Shown: positions 1-14,173, numbered from the stretch's first letter. The stretch is 64,000 nt of DNA from Trematomus loennbergii (GCA_012861695.1 JAAOOA010000026.1:24038080-24102079), one strand, 5' to 3'. Translations and numbers: made by a program. The notes: generated by a model from the sequence alone, not told the origin.

Positions 1-833
1 ATAGGATATAATACATAGAAAAAAATGACTGGAAAATAAAATACTTAATAAATAATTAGGATGACAGAATACTAAGAATGGGTAGTAAGTTAAAAAAACA
101 AAACATTGATTGACAATAAAATAATTGCAAATATTTGAGGGAAATTTAACAGCATAACATTATATCCATTCTTTTCCATCCAGTTCTCACCTTTAAAAAA
201 TGTAGAAGAAAAACTAAATGTTCGAAGTAAGAGAAGTGAAGGAAAAAATATATAAATTAAATATTTTTTTGCAGTTGATATGTTTATATAAATTTGTATG
301 CATTTTAATGTATTTTATTATATTTTTAACTCACATGCAATGCATTGTAAACATGGCGCTGTAACAAAACCATTTTCCAATTTGGAATCAACAAAGTATA
401 TCAAATCAAATTCCATCTAAATCTAATTAAAAGCAATATTAATGGAAAGGATGGAACAATTGGAAATGATTCAAAACATAAAAGGTTACACAAAACTGTA
501 AAAAAGGAAAAGCAAGAGATGAAAAGGTGATGAAGATGAGATACTGAGGGTCAGAGAGTTAACCTGCAGACTCGCACACAGTGTCAGATCTCAGCTGGCA
601 GGCCTGGACTGCACCGAGAAGGGTAAATAAATATAGCGCGCGTGTGTGATATGAATATGGAGGAGGAGAAGTGTATATGAGCGTGCTGTGGAGCAAATTA
701 GCCCTGAGCTCGTTTTTAAAGGCTGAAAATGAGTCTGCTGGCAGAAAAGTTCAGCCAGCGGAAGCCGGAGCCAAGTGTGTAATGAGGTGAGAGAGAGAGA
801 AACACACACACCCAGGCTGAATGTGTTCCTTAT

Positions 834-838
<5 letters not shown>

Positions 839-919
<81 letters not shown>

Positions 920-922
920 CAC
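839..922. repeat. (CA)n microsatellite
   Basis: About 84 bases of CA dinucleotide with one single-base slip near 895. The open frames covering it are artefacts of the repeat. Confidence 0.98.
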
Positions 923-1488
923 CGAGTGGAGGCTGTAAATAGAGGGTATTAAAATGGTTTTGGCAGCAAACACTTCAAACTCAGTAGCAGAGCTGTGGTT
1001 TTCCTCCTCCCTCACTCTCAATTTCAAAAATAATTATGAACAGTACGGATTTAAGTTATATTCACATATACATCCCCATACTCCACAGTGGGGTGAGTTC
1101 ATCCAAATTACACACACACTAAACGTTGGCAATTGAACATCCAATACGATTTCCCTTTGATATTGTCGTATCATAGTGGGCTGTTTTAATCATAATGAAA
1201 CCTACAGTAACAAAGTGAAAGGATTTATTTTCCAAAATATTTGTATGTTGAATCTGTTGTACTCTGCAGTCTACCTAAAGCTGTTCGACAACAATTCCCC
1301 AGAAAATGTGGTTCGTAATATTCAAAATGTCTCAATGACGTTGAATACTGCATAAGCGACGGTCGCATCTTTAGGCAATATCTATTAACTTTACATTTTT
1401 AAAACTGTCACCCCTGTTTGTGTAGTTTTATCAGATTTGATTGACCGTGACAAGACAATCCTTTTTTGAATCCACCCACTCTATTAAG

Positions 1489-1512
1489 TTAGGTTAGGTT
1501 AGGGTTAGGGTT
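1489..1512 (+). repeat. interstitial telomere-like repeat
   Basis: Two TTAGG units followed by TTAGGG units. Similar short runs occur at 8506-8525 and 60306-60323. Confidence 0.85.
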
Positions 1513-2853
1513 AATGTTTGTCTGACATCGGCTCAGCTGTTTCTAGGTTGAAAAACAATGGAGCCAATGATCCGCTGAAGGACAAATAATTAGCTAATCA
1601 TCATCGGGGGACAGGACTTGCGGCAGTTTTGTCCAACATTGTAATTCGTTTTTTCTCAGCCCTTCTGCACTCTTTGGCTAATATCAGACCAAACTGTCAC
1701 TTGTTACACGCAAAATCTGAATTTTGTCCACGCATCAATGTCGACTTAAAATGTCATTAGATTCAGGCACTTATATTTGATTTGCTGTTATCCAGCTGAT
1801 TCGGTGTCGTCAAGGACAAAAAACAGATAGGATCATTCAAATAAGGACTCTGGGTAAGATATAATCTTTTATATATAGCCCTCGATAAGTATTTTTGTCC
1901 CTTCCATTGTTAGTTTGTGTCTGTCTGGCTTCAGTCAGACAAACAAAGTCACTTTTCACAGTGTAAAGCCGTGATAAATGCTGCCATTTATGCACAAACA
2001 CACAGCGATTGTATGTTGAATGACACACACACACACCAAACACAGGCCGTCACAAAATGCCTTCAGTCAGGCAGACGGGGATTCAAAATGGCTGACAGTT
2101 GGCCGTGTGTGTGTGGAGAACAGAGCGGAGTGTTTTGTGTTAACGAAGTTGGCAGCGTCCCAGTGTCGGATCCATACAGAAGTCAAATAAAGACTGCTGT
2201 GTTCAGCTGAGGAGTCAGAGAGAGGAACAGAGGACTCACATGTGCATCACCACTCCTCCATGCGGCCATCTTGAAGGGCGACGGCACAGAAATCTGCATT
2301 CAGACGTCTGCAGAATGAGCGGGAAACTGAGCGCCTTACATGTTCTTTTGAAACATTGCTTGCCTAAATTAGCTGTTTTATCCACATAAATATGCAGTTT
2401 TTTTAAACTTGTATTATTTCTATTGATTTCAGAACTTTTTCTAACACAGGCCTGTTCAACATTGCATTGTGTTTCGTTTTTGCGGGACTTGAGATTGCAA
2501 TGACATAAAACAATATGGACCCACTCCTGCTTTTCGACTGTCTAGAAGTGTAATGCTACTTTCACCTGTATGGAGCACAATAACTTGCCACTGCAAAGAC
2601 TGCTTGTCACTAAACGTAGACATAGGTCACATCAAATATTATAAACAATGACTAATGCTGTCATAGTGCACGATGTATTTCAATTCAAATTGTATGGGTC
2701 AAGTTTCTTTCAAATCGGCCAGATGTTTTTATGTAATCCTGCCGAAAGATAAACAAAAGGCCAGACAAACCAGTCACAAGTCGTCATGTATTTTATACCT
2801 CAATGTGCACGTTCTTACCCTTCCTCATCTTCCCCCCCCCCCTCTTCCTGCAG

Positions 2854-3007
2854 CCATGTCCGGAGGCCACCAGGGTCAGAGCGCCTCCTCCGTCAGCTCT
2901 GAGATCAAGTCGGAGGACGAGGGAGACGAGAACCTTCACCACGACAGCAAGTCCCTGGACGCCAAGAAGGAGGACGGGGACAGCAAGGACCTGAAGTCCA
3001 TTGAGAG
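2854..3007 (+). CDS. tcf4: tcf4 exon encoding the linker before bHLH
   Basis: This 154-nt exon lies between a TTCCTGCAG acceptor and an AG|GTAAAG donor. It reads [12 protein letters not shown], then an acidic stretch [12 protein letters not shown], then a Lys/Asp-rich segment ending DLKSIE. That order matches the linker just N-terminal to the bHLH domain in vertebrate TCF4, which has a closely similar EIKSxDEGDENL motif. The exon starts two bases before a codon boundary and ends in phase 2, so the next exon must supply one base. The Met inside it is internal and not a start. Identification by recalled family similarity. Confidence 0.88.
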
Positions 3008-4889
<1,882 letters not shown>

Positions 4890-5041
4890 AGCGAAACCTG
4901 AATCCCAAAGCAGCGTGTCTGAAGCGCCGCGAGGAGGAGAAGGGCTCCATGTCCTCGGACGGCGCTTCGCTCTCATTGGCCGCCGCTCACCACGCCGCCG
5001 CCACCATGGGCGATGGGTCCAACCCCCTGGGACAAATGTAA
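4890..5041 (+). CDS. tcf4: tcf4 C-terminal exon with stop codon
   Basis: This 152-nt exon completes the split Glu codon and encodes [18 protein letters not shown], the invariant segment after the E-protein leucine-rich helix 2. It continues with a Ser/Ala/His-rich tail ending [11 protein letters not shown] and TAA at 5039-5041. The closing Met-Gly-Asp-x-Ser-Asn...Gly-Gln-Met is the TCF4-type ending, whereas TCF3 and TCF12 end with a Gly-His-Met motif. The GT overlapping the stop codon (5038-5039) is a potential splice donor that would replace the stop; see the distal exon at 6188. Confidence 0.92.
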
Positions 5042-6187
5042 AACGCAGCAACACCTCCCTGAACCCCTGAATGGTCAGAAGGTTCACTTATAAACTAATC
5101 TGCTGTTGTACCTTAAACTCAAACCAAAGAGTTTACATTTAAAAACCAGACCAGAAACTTCAAGACATTTTTTTTTATAGCATTCAGTTGCCATGAAATT
5201 GATGGCTAAGTAAACATGCCTCCATGAAACTAATGTTACGTTGGCCCAATGAAAACAAATTGGAATATTACATCATGCTTTAAGGGTCAAAAGTTATATT
5301 TAAATCATTATGACTTAACATGTCGTCTGTGTACTGTTTAACCATTTGTTTCCTGCATAGAGAATTATTGTAAGCAAACCAAAATGCTGAAAAAAAAAAG
5401 CCAATCAGTCATTCAAACATATGTGAAAGTCGAAGTAACGTAAAGTCAAAGAACTATTTTACACTTTAGATTAACTGATGACAACCTTTTATTCAAATGT
5501 TTGTCTTATGACTCAACAATCAGAATTCACATTTTATTCTTGCAGTTGCATTATTTGTCTACTCTATTGCAGAAAAAAGGTTATAACTTACACAGACAAC
5601 ATGTTGACCGAATACTATATAGGTCAAATATATTTTAAACTTGAATGTTTTTGGACAGGGTTTTTGTTTAGTTCTTGACAGTTAAAATCTGGAAGAGCTG
5701 ATAATTCAGAAGGTCTAAAGATACAGGCCAGAACTTGAGTTTCTTTCTGGTCCGGGTACATTTTAACAACAGATTGGAAGTAAGTGTGATTTTTATGTGT
5801 GACAGTGTGTGTGTGTTGTCAATGTTCTATGCTCTTAAAACATTGAAAATGTTAAATGCAAATGTAATTAAATACCTATTTATTTGCACTTTTCATCAAA
5901 TCAATATTATGTTTTAGATGTTTAGACATGAAAAGCAGTTTGTAATTTTTTGGATTACAGTATATATCAATTTTTATGTTGATTGAAATATATTTTTGTT
6001 AAGTCATTATATATTAATCACAAATGATTTGTGTACTTTTTGTACATTTACTTATGTCTGCTAAATAATGTTTTTTTTAGGTGCCACTGTTAGAGCTACT
6101 CTTACAGTTAACATAGGTGTTTGATTGTACGGTAAGTTAATGTCCCTCCTAATCCCCTGTTCCTTTAATTGTTTATATACTTTTCAG
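5042..6187 (+). other. tcf4: tcf4 terminal intron or 3' UTR
   Basis: AT-rich sequence with no coding signal, ending in a pyrimidine-rich acceptor (ACTTTTCAG, 6187). Candidate donors are AAT|GTAAAA inside the stop codon (after 5037) and ATG|GTCAGA (after 5073). If neither is used, this stretch is simply 3' UTR. Confidence 0.55.
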
Positions 6188-8505
6188 GTCAAAGGTGCCA
6201 GAGTTCATCAAGATGATGAGTGACCACTTCCTCTGACAGCGTTTCCCTGCAATCGATCAACCACGTTGTTGCTTAAGCCTGACCAATCAGATTCTCTTGA
6301 TCTTCGGGCTGACCAATCAGATCAGCCTCCTTCTCTCCTCTTGTCTGTCTCTTATCCTGCTCTTCACCTTCGTCTTCTTCTTCTTTCGGGAAAACGAACT
6401 ACAGCGTCACGTTAGTCGCTTTTGTCACTTTGCATCTCCAGCCGAAGTGAACTAGATGCTACTTTGTGGAGACGTTCAATGGCCGCCGTAAACATGGCTG
6501 CTGCAAAGTGGCCGTCAGTGGGAGCTTCTGACACAAAGTGACAGCAATGGACAAACTTCTTTGGAATCACATCATCCGAGAAATTTCTTCTTGTACTTCT
6601 TGTTTATCAGCATTCCCAGTTTTAATGAACAAAATGGTTCTATATATAGTATATATATATACGACAAAAAGGACAAAAAAGGACAAAGAACTTGTCAAAA
6701 AAAGGGCAACTGGACGCAGGGAGTTTGGAGGGTTTGTGTTGGAGCAAGTTTCAGAACGGAGCAAAACATATCACAAAGTGTTAAAGAATTTTTGTTTTCT
6801 TTAAAGCAACATTGCGCAGCTGTTCTTGAATGCAGCGCGTCTCTGACTGAATGGCAATCTAACGCCACACTGTGGATTAAGCTGTGCCTGATCTCCTCTT
6901 GGATGCCAACCAGTCAGATAGAAACACACGGAGAAGCAAAGCAAGAGAAATTAAAAAAGAACCGGAAAATCCAGAAAGAATCACAGAAGCAAGCCGCCCA
7001 CTCATACATCCCCTTACTAGCCACACATCACAGATTAAAGTACAATGTAAACAATATTAGGTCCTGATATGCCGTGTCATTCAAGCAGAAATTAAGTTTG
7101 CAAGCGCTTTTTGACTATCATAGATAACTAGAATCAAACGGGGCTAAACAGCAAAAACATGGGCAACTCGTTCTTCCCTTCTAATGCATTCCCTCCTAAC
7201 CTACTAACATTCACCTTAGATTAAAAAAAAACGTGAACGTGTTTATGTATTTTTAGCAGTGTTGACAAGTTGACTTTGTTTACGAAACAACTAAATTGTA
7301 CCTACTTCAAACCTTTTAGGATGACCACAATTTCAAAAAGTCTGAACAGTTGTAGAGTGTATTTTCTGGAAGGAAGAGAATACTTAAAAGAATCAATCAG
7401 TTATTCAAACAATCAATCAGTGAGTGACTCCAGGCGGACCGGGTGTTTAAATTATTAGAGGTAGAGGAATTACAGAAATCAAAAAAGAAGAAAGAATCAT
7501 GCAGTAATTAAGAACTGTACTCTTAGACGTGGCAGGGAGAAAATACTTCTATTGACATCTTTGTTAAGGATTGTTGGGGTCTTTGAGGCCAGAAAGAAAG
7601 AGTAGGAAACACACCGAGTCCTTTGTTAGATATTCGTCAACATGGTGCAGAGTTAGCAGAGTTTAAAATTATGTACAGGCCTTTTTTTAAATCAAAAGAT
7701 TACCGGGCAGATGGTTGAGAGCATGGTGAGATCATACAAATGATACATGGATGACTGGATTAGAGGGAAGAGGGCTGGACTGAGCACTGAAGTGATTTCT
7801 ATTCCATGTTTAGCACATTCCCTGAATCACCAATGCTCTACTTGAATCGAGTGGTTCTGGAAGTCCCAAGTCCTGAACCATTAGAGTTGTGGGAGTCATA
7901 AGAGGCGAAAGGAATTAAGTGGGTCAACATCCCCATGAGCTACTAATAGAAGGGAGAGTATGGACAATAGAAATGAGAGGTCTAAATTATAATGAAGCTG
8001 TTGGGGAAGCAAGGGAACAATCGTCAGGGTGAATACTTTCTTCTGGGGGCCAAGCAGCAGAAGTCAAAGCATTCCTGTATTGGATTTATTAGTATTCCCT
8101 GGATTAGTATCTCACCAATCATAACCCTAAACTTCTACCCTCTTAGACTTCTCCCTCCCTGAGTACGACCTTCGGGACTATCTGATCGAAATGTTCCGTC
8201 TTGCAGATAACTGACAGGTTCATTGTAGTTGAGATGTTTGTTACTGGGACCTTACATTTCCTTGACCTTGCAATCCAGTTGCATTGATGCATTCTTGAAC
8301 ATTTCTAAAACCTTGAGTCTTGTTTTCTGCATAGCATTGTAGAAACTAGAGAATCAAGTATACTTAAATATCCACAGTTCCAATTGGATTTTGATTTTGG
8401 AAGACTACTTTCTGTCCTGTTTGGGTTTAGACGAGCTAAGCTTGTTCAGAAACAAAACTAGTTGCGCTCCTTAGCCATGGGACCAAATGTAAACAGACCG
8501 TACAG

Positions 8506-8525
8506 TTAGGTTAGGGTTAGGGTTA
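8506..8525 (+). repeat. interstitial telomere-like repeat
   Basis: TTAGG followed by TTAGGG units inside the presumed tcf4 3' UTR. Confidence 0.8.
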
Positions 8526-9009
8526 GACCTCAGACACTTTCAGCCAGTCATGGCCCTCAAAATAAAACCAGTATACTCCTGTGTCATTCCTTGTGAGTCT
8601 GGTATCAGTCCAGCATGGGTTTTGCTCAATATCAAGTGACACCATTGTCTGAGGCAAGTCCAATATGCGAGCCAAACCACTAATAAATATGTTACTTCAG
8701 ACAAAGGGTTGCTTTGTGATAGAACTTTAGAAAACTGTAAAAGGTTAGGATAGGTCATCAACAAAACCTTAAAGTTTGTTGCATTGCTAAGTATCAAGGT
8801 GTACGCCCCTCCAACAGGTGAAGTTATTCGGAATAGCTGCAAGAACTTCCATTGTTTTCTTGTATTAATCTGAAAGTCCCCTTTCACTTTCGCCAAACTT
8901 AGTTTGATCCTCTCTCAATCCAGTCCTGGTTTTATATCCAGTCCTAGTTCTGTCTTCTCTGCTGACCCTAGCCTTATGATCCCTAAACCAGAGCCCGAGC
9001 CCCTCTTCT

Positions 9010-9031
9010 CCCCCCCCCCCCCCCCCCCCCC
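9010..9031. repeat. poly-C/poly-G tract
   Basis: A run of about 22 cytosines. A second run of about 13 lies at 9360-9372. Confidence 0.95.
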
Positions 9032-10497
9032 AAGCAGACCCGCAGATGCAATTTGAACATTCACACTACCAATGTGCCTTTTAGAGTTCATATCATTCGA
9101 GTTGCCAGAGGAGGACATTAAACTGGTCTTTAATAGGATGCAAGCTTAGGGAAACCTGTTCTTAGTCATTAGGTTCTATGCAGTCAGGTTTTTTACCAGA
9201 CCTGGGAATTTAAAAAAAGCTAAAAAGGAAAAAAAAGTATTTTTTGGATAAAAAAAACTAAACTGTATTTAATGTACTGTACGCTTATATGTAAGTAGAC
9301 AGCCTGTTCTGGCTCTGAGCCAATGAGACAGACGTTTGATTTAGCAGGACAAGTCCCTATCCCCCCCCCCCCAGTTTTCCATACCCCCCCTGGTCCTAGC
9401 CCAGCACTGTTTCCATGGTGAACAACGCGTCTTCTTGTATTATAGCTTATCAGCTTTTTATCAATATTTGATCGGCTTGTTCGTAAGCCAATGTAGTCTT
9501 CAGTACAAAGTGTGTGGTCGTATGTTGTAAAACAGATTTTCTTTTCCTCTCTCCTCTCTTTTTTAAGAAGAATCTTTTTCTTATTACTTTTCTTTGTCTG
9601 TTCTGGTTTACATGTCTATTATAGAAAATGTAAAAAAAACAAAAACAAAAACAAACAAAAAACACAATTAGCTATCTGACAGCACCGTTTCTGTCCGTGC
9701 TCATTTTTGATGCGTTTTTAAATGCTACCCAAACGACAGGAAGGCACGGAAACTGGAAAAGAATCTATTTGAATAAATCAATCTATATATAGATGTACAA
9801 AAAAATATATACGATATATAAGGAGGGGTGCCATTTTTCTGTTATTTTTTTTTTATTATTTTCCAGAGGAGTGTTTGCTTGAGGACTTATTTTCTCAAAG
9901 ATTGAACTGGCAGACGTTGGAAAGGCCCTTCAGTGTTACGAAATGTTCAACTGACTTTGTTGTGTTCTCTGTTGTTGCCATAACAACACCCTCTGACTAG
10001 TACGGCATCCTGCGCAGGACAAAAATGGGACCGGAGCGTCATCAGCTCCATTCACTGCTCTCTATCCAAGGCAACAACACACAGACGTTTGTAAATTGTA
10101 TGCAACAAAATGGCAAACTTTACCATTATTTTGAAATTGTGTATGTAAAAGTTATTTTTTACATGTAGACTGTTGTTATTTTGTGTTTTAGAAATATGTT
10201 GTATCGGTTTTTTTGTTAAAATATGAAAAAGTAAAATTCAGTGTGTGTTGAAAAAATGTGTCACATTGAAAATGTAGTGCGGTCAAAAGTTCAGAATCAT
10301 TTTTTTTTTATTGTTTCAAACATTATGTTTATATCTGTGGGGTTCATGGGAGGAATCCGAAAACATAAAAGATATATGATATTTGTTTTATTCTCCATGC
10401 CTCATGACATTACCATTTTTAAATGTTTTTTGAAGAGAATTGTGTAAATAGTCATAAAACTTTTTTCTGTGGGGTGAAGACTTGCCAGTGAGGGGCG

Positions 10498-10526
10498 ACG
10501 ATGATGATGATGATGATGATGATGAT
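10498..10526. repeat. (GAT)n trinucleotide repeat
   Basis: About nine GAT units in the presumed tcf4 3' UTR. Confidence 0.95.
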
Positions 10527-10953
10527 CTTGTTTTCCATTTTTAGTGATTTTGTATTCGTCCCGTTACAGTAGCCAGGAGCCAACTGTTAGTATGAGTCAG
10601 TTCTGTATGTGGTTTAGGTTGACCATCTGAAGTGGAAGTCAAATTATTCTCTTGGGTTGCACCAAGCATCACTTGTGTCAGAGCCGGATTGGGGCCTTTT
10701 TAGCGGCACATTACAAAATAATTTCGATTTTCATAAGAAAAAACGCACTGGTCACTGACAAAAAAAAGCAAACCTTAGAGAAAGTGTAAAAGCAAATGAA
10801 CAAGAACACAGGTATTGTATGATAACTGCAAAATACGCTACCTGATTCTGTTATGTACCTCAAAAATGGTATTGTGATCATCAAAAAGCATAACAAAAAT
10901 ACAAATTGGTTATAACAAATAACTAACCTGTTTCAGAAGTAGCTATAAAAAAT

Positions 10954-11338
10954 TTAAACGGGGGTAGGTAAGTTTGAGAAACTGGCTCGAGATACACTTG
11001 TTGTTATATTCCATGGAATGCTCTTAACATCCCGATAGCAATGAATATCTGAAGTGCTTTGACAAAAAATCCATAAAAAATGTCATCTGTGGAAGCCGTA
11101 GTACTGTAAAAGCACGACCAATCATTTTAGCCGGCCGGCTAAAATAACTGGATGGCCTACCTGCCTGTCAGCCTTCCATCTGTGCACAAACTTATCTCGT
11201 GCCCTCATTGGTCATGTGCGCGTTCGTATGTGTTGGAGGAGGGGCTCTGTAAGGAAGTGGCAGATTTTCTCCGGTTGTGTATTTTCAAATTCTAGCGATC
11301 TCGAGCCGGTTTCTCAAACTTACCTACCCCACCTTTAA
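10954..11338. mobile_element. TTAA-flanked MITE, family A, copy 1
   Basis: A 385-bp element bounded by TTAA on both sides. Its inverted ends read CGGGGGTAGGTAAGTTTGAG at the left and, on the opposite strand, AGGTGGGGTAGGTAAGTTTG at the right, continuing into an inverted ...AAACTGGCTCGAG/CTCGAGCCGGTTT pair. No coding capacity. A second copy in the same orientation is at 45079-45454, sharing the internal block TATTCCATGGAATGCTCTTA. TTAA target duplication is the rule for piggyBac-type transposases, so mobilisation in trans by one is an inference. Confidence 0.85.
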
Positions 11339-11448
11339 CTGAAATATCCAAAGACTGTTCACATATTCTAATACTTTGTTAACCTGGTAGATTTGGGCTG
11401 GCTCTGACTCCTGTGCATTTATTCTCTTCACGATGGGTTGTAAATGTT

Positions 11449-11454
11449 AATAAA
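11449..11454 (+). promoter_or_regulatory. candidate polyadenylation signal
   Basis: AATAAA in AT-rich context, downstream of the MITE at 10954-11338. Possible distal end of the tcf4 transcript, not provable here. Confidence 0.35.
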
Positions 11455-11469
11455 ATGAAACCCCTTAGC

Positions 11470-12732
11470 ACCTAATTCAAGATTAATATATGAAAATGTT
11501 GTAAAAGATTGGAGCGCCACTAATATAAAAAAAGCAGGTCATCGGCAAACAATCTTATCAGCTATTTCCCAAAAATGTATCAGATCATGTGCAAGGCAGT
11601 TTCAATCAATCAAGCTTTTTTGTTAAAAGGAAAAGCTGCTTTGAATCGGACCTTTAGGTAAAACACTAGGATTGAATCTGTCAGTGTAAGTGCTAAATGT
11701 ATTTTTACGTAATGTTATTTTTGCGATGCTTCATTTTGTATTTCTCTTTGTTGTATAATCAAGTCATCTCCCGAATTATAGTATTTCATTTTTATGTTAC
11801 CCCTGATGTTTCTATTAGCCAAATTGATACCTTTGTTTCTTTTCTCCCTTGTTGTACATACATGCCTCATTTCTCTTTTTCAGTGACTGTGCCATGAGCT
11901 TTGTAATCTGTTACTCTGTACCAGTTTTACTGCAATAATGAGTTGAATTCAAAATGGCCACTCTTGTTGTTGTTTTCCCTGCGCTGTTAGAATCAGGAAG
12001 CATTTCTCATGATAGCGCACCCATTTAAATGAACAGTTACAGTCTATCCAAAGGTTGGGTATACTCTAGACATAAGCACTCACCAACATCGGTAGCACAA
12101 CAATTCTGAACATTGGTTCAATATTTATATAACTACATTTCATACAATCAATCAATCAATCAACAACTTTATTAATCCTGCAAGGGGCAATGGTTATGAG
12201 CAGTTTATGTCATGTACACAGGCAGAAACATACAGGAAGAAAACACACAGATGATCAGTATGGATGAACAAGTGATATAACTCAACATCAACATGAACAA
12301 TCAAAGGTGCCTGTTTTCATGTCTTTAATCGCTACATAAGGTAAACTCCTGCCAATATTTAAATCTCTACTTGCCAAGTAATTCCCTAAAAGCATTGAAT
12401 ATTATTTAAAATTAAATAACTTACATTTAAAACAAGTTATACTTTTATGGGACCCTAACTTGTTAAACTTCAACAGTATTTTTAGTTTAAGTTCAGTTGA
12501 GAAATTAAAGTTTAGGGGCAACATAAGAAGTCATCTTTGAGACAATTCTTCCTAAAGGGGCCTAAATTGCTCGGTTTTATAAAGTATATTTAAAAGTACC
12601 ACAGCCTAAACTAGCAGCAGCAAATTCATACATTTCTGATATTCTACACTTCATTATATTGTGGATTATGTTTATTTTCTTCAACATTAAGTGCCATGGT
12701 TTCAGTTTAGTAATTATTGACATACTGTACAT
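11470..12732. other. intergenic sequence without genes
   Basis: AT-rich and non-coding. A (TCAA)n run followed by ACTTTATTAATCCTGCAAGGGG at about 12148-12188 resembles the 3' end of a teleost non-LTR retrotransposon. I see nothing else. Confidence 0.6.
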
Positions 12733-12759
12733 TGTCACGACTAGGCAAACCAGTATGAA

Positions 12760-12767
12760 CCCAAAAG
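12760..12767. repeat. 8-bp target-site duplication, left copy
   Basis: CCCAAAAG directly before the TAGTGATG terminus. The identical octamer follows the right terminus at 14166-14173. Confidence 0.95.
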
Positions 12768-13184
12768 TAGTGATGTTACGTATTGCGCCGAGGCTTCGGA
12801 GCGTGTGTCGAGTAATCCCCGAAGCTTTTTGTGAAGCTTGTATCGAGGCTTGTATCGTTTTGGGCCAGTGACGTCACTGATGACAAACGAAGCCTCGCTG
12901 CCTGTCGATACCACGTGACTGCTTCAGAAAGTGCTTTAGATCGGTTGAACCACAACGCTCATTTACCCATGGATGTATAATAAGAACGATATTACCCCTC
13001 CTGTACCCGGGCCCGGTGACACGATGGAATTAAGAGAGCTCAGACCCTCACTTATATAGAGGTCGGAACATGTCATAAGTATAAATAAAAGCATAAATAA
13101 GTGTAGGAATAAAAACATGAATAAATAAATAAATGAATAAATACAGGAATACATAGAATAAAGTGTTTTCAGGTAGATTCAGTG

Positions 13185-13250
13185 TGTGGGCTGTGGCTCA
13201 GCTGGAAAGCAGTTGACCCTCAACCCCAGGGTCCCTGGTTCAACTACTTG
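13185..13250 (+). mobile_element. tRNA-derived SINE-like fragment
   Basis: Contains an A-box-like TGGCTCAGCTGG (13194-13205) and a B-box-like GGTTCAACT (13237-13245) at normal pol III spacing. The intervening arms do not fold into a full cloverleaf, so this is not a functional tRNA gene. It may be a degenerate SINE head. Confidence 0.45.
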
Positions 13251-13479
13251 TCAATACGTCTTTTTGTTTGTTTATAAAAGCTACAGCTAAATGTGATAAT
13301 GTAGAATAAATGTATTCTTTGATATGGTTTAGCCTTTCTCAGGCTACAACATGGTAAAGTTTACGAATATTATTAAGGAAAACAAATCCCTCTTTGCAAT
13401 GTTTACCAGCCTCTTTAGGCTTTTCAATCACAATCATTAAATTGGAATAAATACAATATTGTTAACATGAAAATATGAT

Positions 13480-13966
13480 TTAAAGGGGACCTATCATGCA
13501 AAATGCACTTTTGTACGTCTTGTATACATGAATATGTGTCCCCGGTGTTCCAGGGAACTCACCAAGTGTCAGAAAACACAACCCTCTCTATTTTCCTCCA
13601 TACCCAAATCTCTAAAAAAGGGGCTGCAACGGATCTGATAAAAACTGATCCAGATTTGAACACTGTCCTGACGTCAGGACGGTGGCGCTACGGCTATTGG
13701 GCCAACTCCACCAATCAGGAGGAGACAGCCACGGCCATTGCCGTTTGAAAGCGCTGGAGACGCTGTAGTACATATGCCAGGCCTGTAGATGGTGCTGTTC
13801 TCACAGAATCTGCCCTTGCAAAAACAGAGCTAAAAAATTTCAAAATGAGGCATGGCTAAAATGCATGATCTGTTTGGTATTTTGAAAAAAAAAAAGTATA
13901 AATATGCCTTATATAGGTATGGTCTATACTATATTATTCAAATATAGCATGATAGGTCCACTTTAA
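13480..13966 (+). mobile_element. TTAA-flanked MITE, family B, copy 1
   Basis: A 487-bp element bounded by TTAA. Its ends read AGGGGACCTATCATGC and, on the opposite strand, AGTGGACCTATCATGC. An inverted copy lies at 33491-33939. The ORF spanning 13503-13748 is not a gene. Confidence 0.88.
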
Positions 13967-14165
13967 TGTTCGTTGTTTAGAGTTATTCTAAGGCTTTACT
14001 CATGGGAACTCGGTATGAGATAGAGCACACTGTTGAGATCACTTCAAATCTGCCTGTTTTACACACTTTGACCAACAGGGGGGTTCAAACGAAGCCTCAT
14101 GAGATGAACCCTTTTGCGAACCAATTGGCTGGAAAGCTTCATAAGGCTTCATCTCGCCATCACTA

Positions 14166-14173
14166 CCCAAAAG
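14166..14173. repeat. 8-bp target-site duplication, right copy
   Basis: CCCAAAAG, identical to 12760-12767. Confidence 0.95.

Larger units (their letters stand above)
1..2853 (+). other. tcf4: intron of tcf4 upstream of the first visible exon
   Basis: AT-rich non-coding sequence leading to the 3' splice site at 2851-2853. I see no exon here that matches the E-protein family, so the preceding coding exons lie outside the window. It contains a CA microsatellite (839-922) and a short telomere-like run (1489-1512). A pyrimidine tract with a C run at about 2830-2842 precedes the acceptor. Assignment as intron follows from the exon at 2854 starting inside a codon. Confidence 0.75.
6188..10470 (+). 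other. tcf4: tcf4 terminal exon, long 3' UTR (end approximate)
   Basis: Begins at a good acceptor. Its first 50 bases (GTCAAAGGTGCCAGAGTTC ... GACCACTTCCTCTGACAGC) resemble, from memory, the first bases of the last non-coding exon of mammalian TCF4, including the block GACCACTTCCT. The rest is AT-rich with short unrelated ORFs, as expected of a long UTR. An AATAAA lies at 9772-9777 and a later one at 11449-11454, so the true 3' end could be near 9.8, 10.5 or 11.47 kb. It includes poly-C runs (9010-9031, 9360-9372), a telomere-like run (8506-8525) and a GAT trinucleotide run (10498-10526). ORFs here, including one of 168 codons at 6561, look fortuitous. Confidence 0.55.
12768..14165. mobile_element. 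non-autonomous hAT-type element with nested insertions
   Basis: A 1,398-bp element. It begins TAGTGATG and ends CATCACTA (exact 8-base inverse), and both ends carry repeated GAGGCTTC/GAAGCTT sub-terminal motifs of the kind seen in hAT elements. It is flanked by the perfect 8-bp duplication CCCAAAAG, the size expected for hAT transposases. No transposase frame remains. Inside are a tRNA-like segment (13185-13250) and a TTAA-flanked MITE (13480-13966), so its own core is much smaller than 1.4 kb. Confidence 0.88.

Noticed and set aside
6561..7067. 168-codon ORF in the presumed tcf4 3' UTR
   Set aside because: Unremarkable composition (Lys/Gln/Ser-rich from AT-rich DNA), overlapping ORFs in other frames and no recognisable domain.
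13185..13250. tRNA gene
   Set aside because: A and B boxes are present but acceptor, anticodon and T arms do not pair, so it is called SINE-like only.
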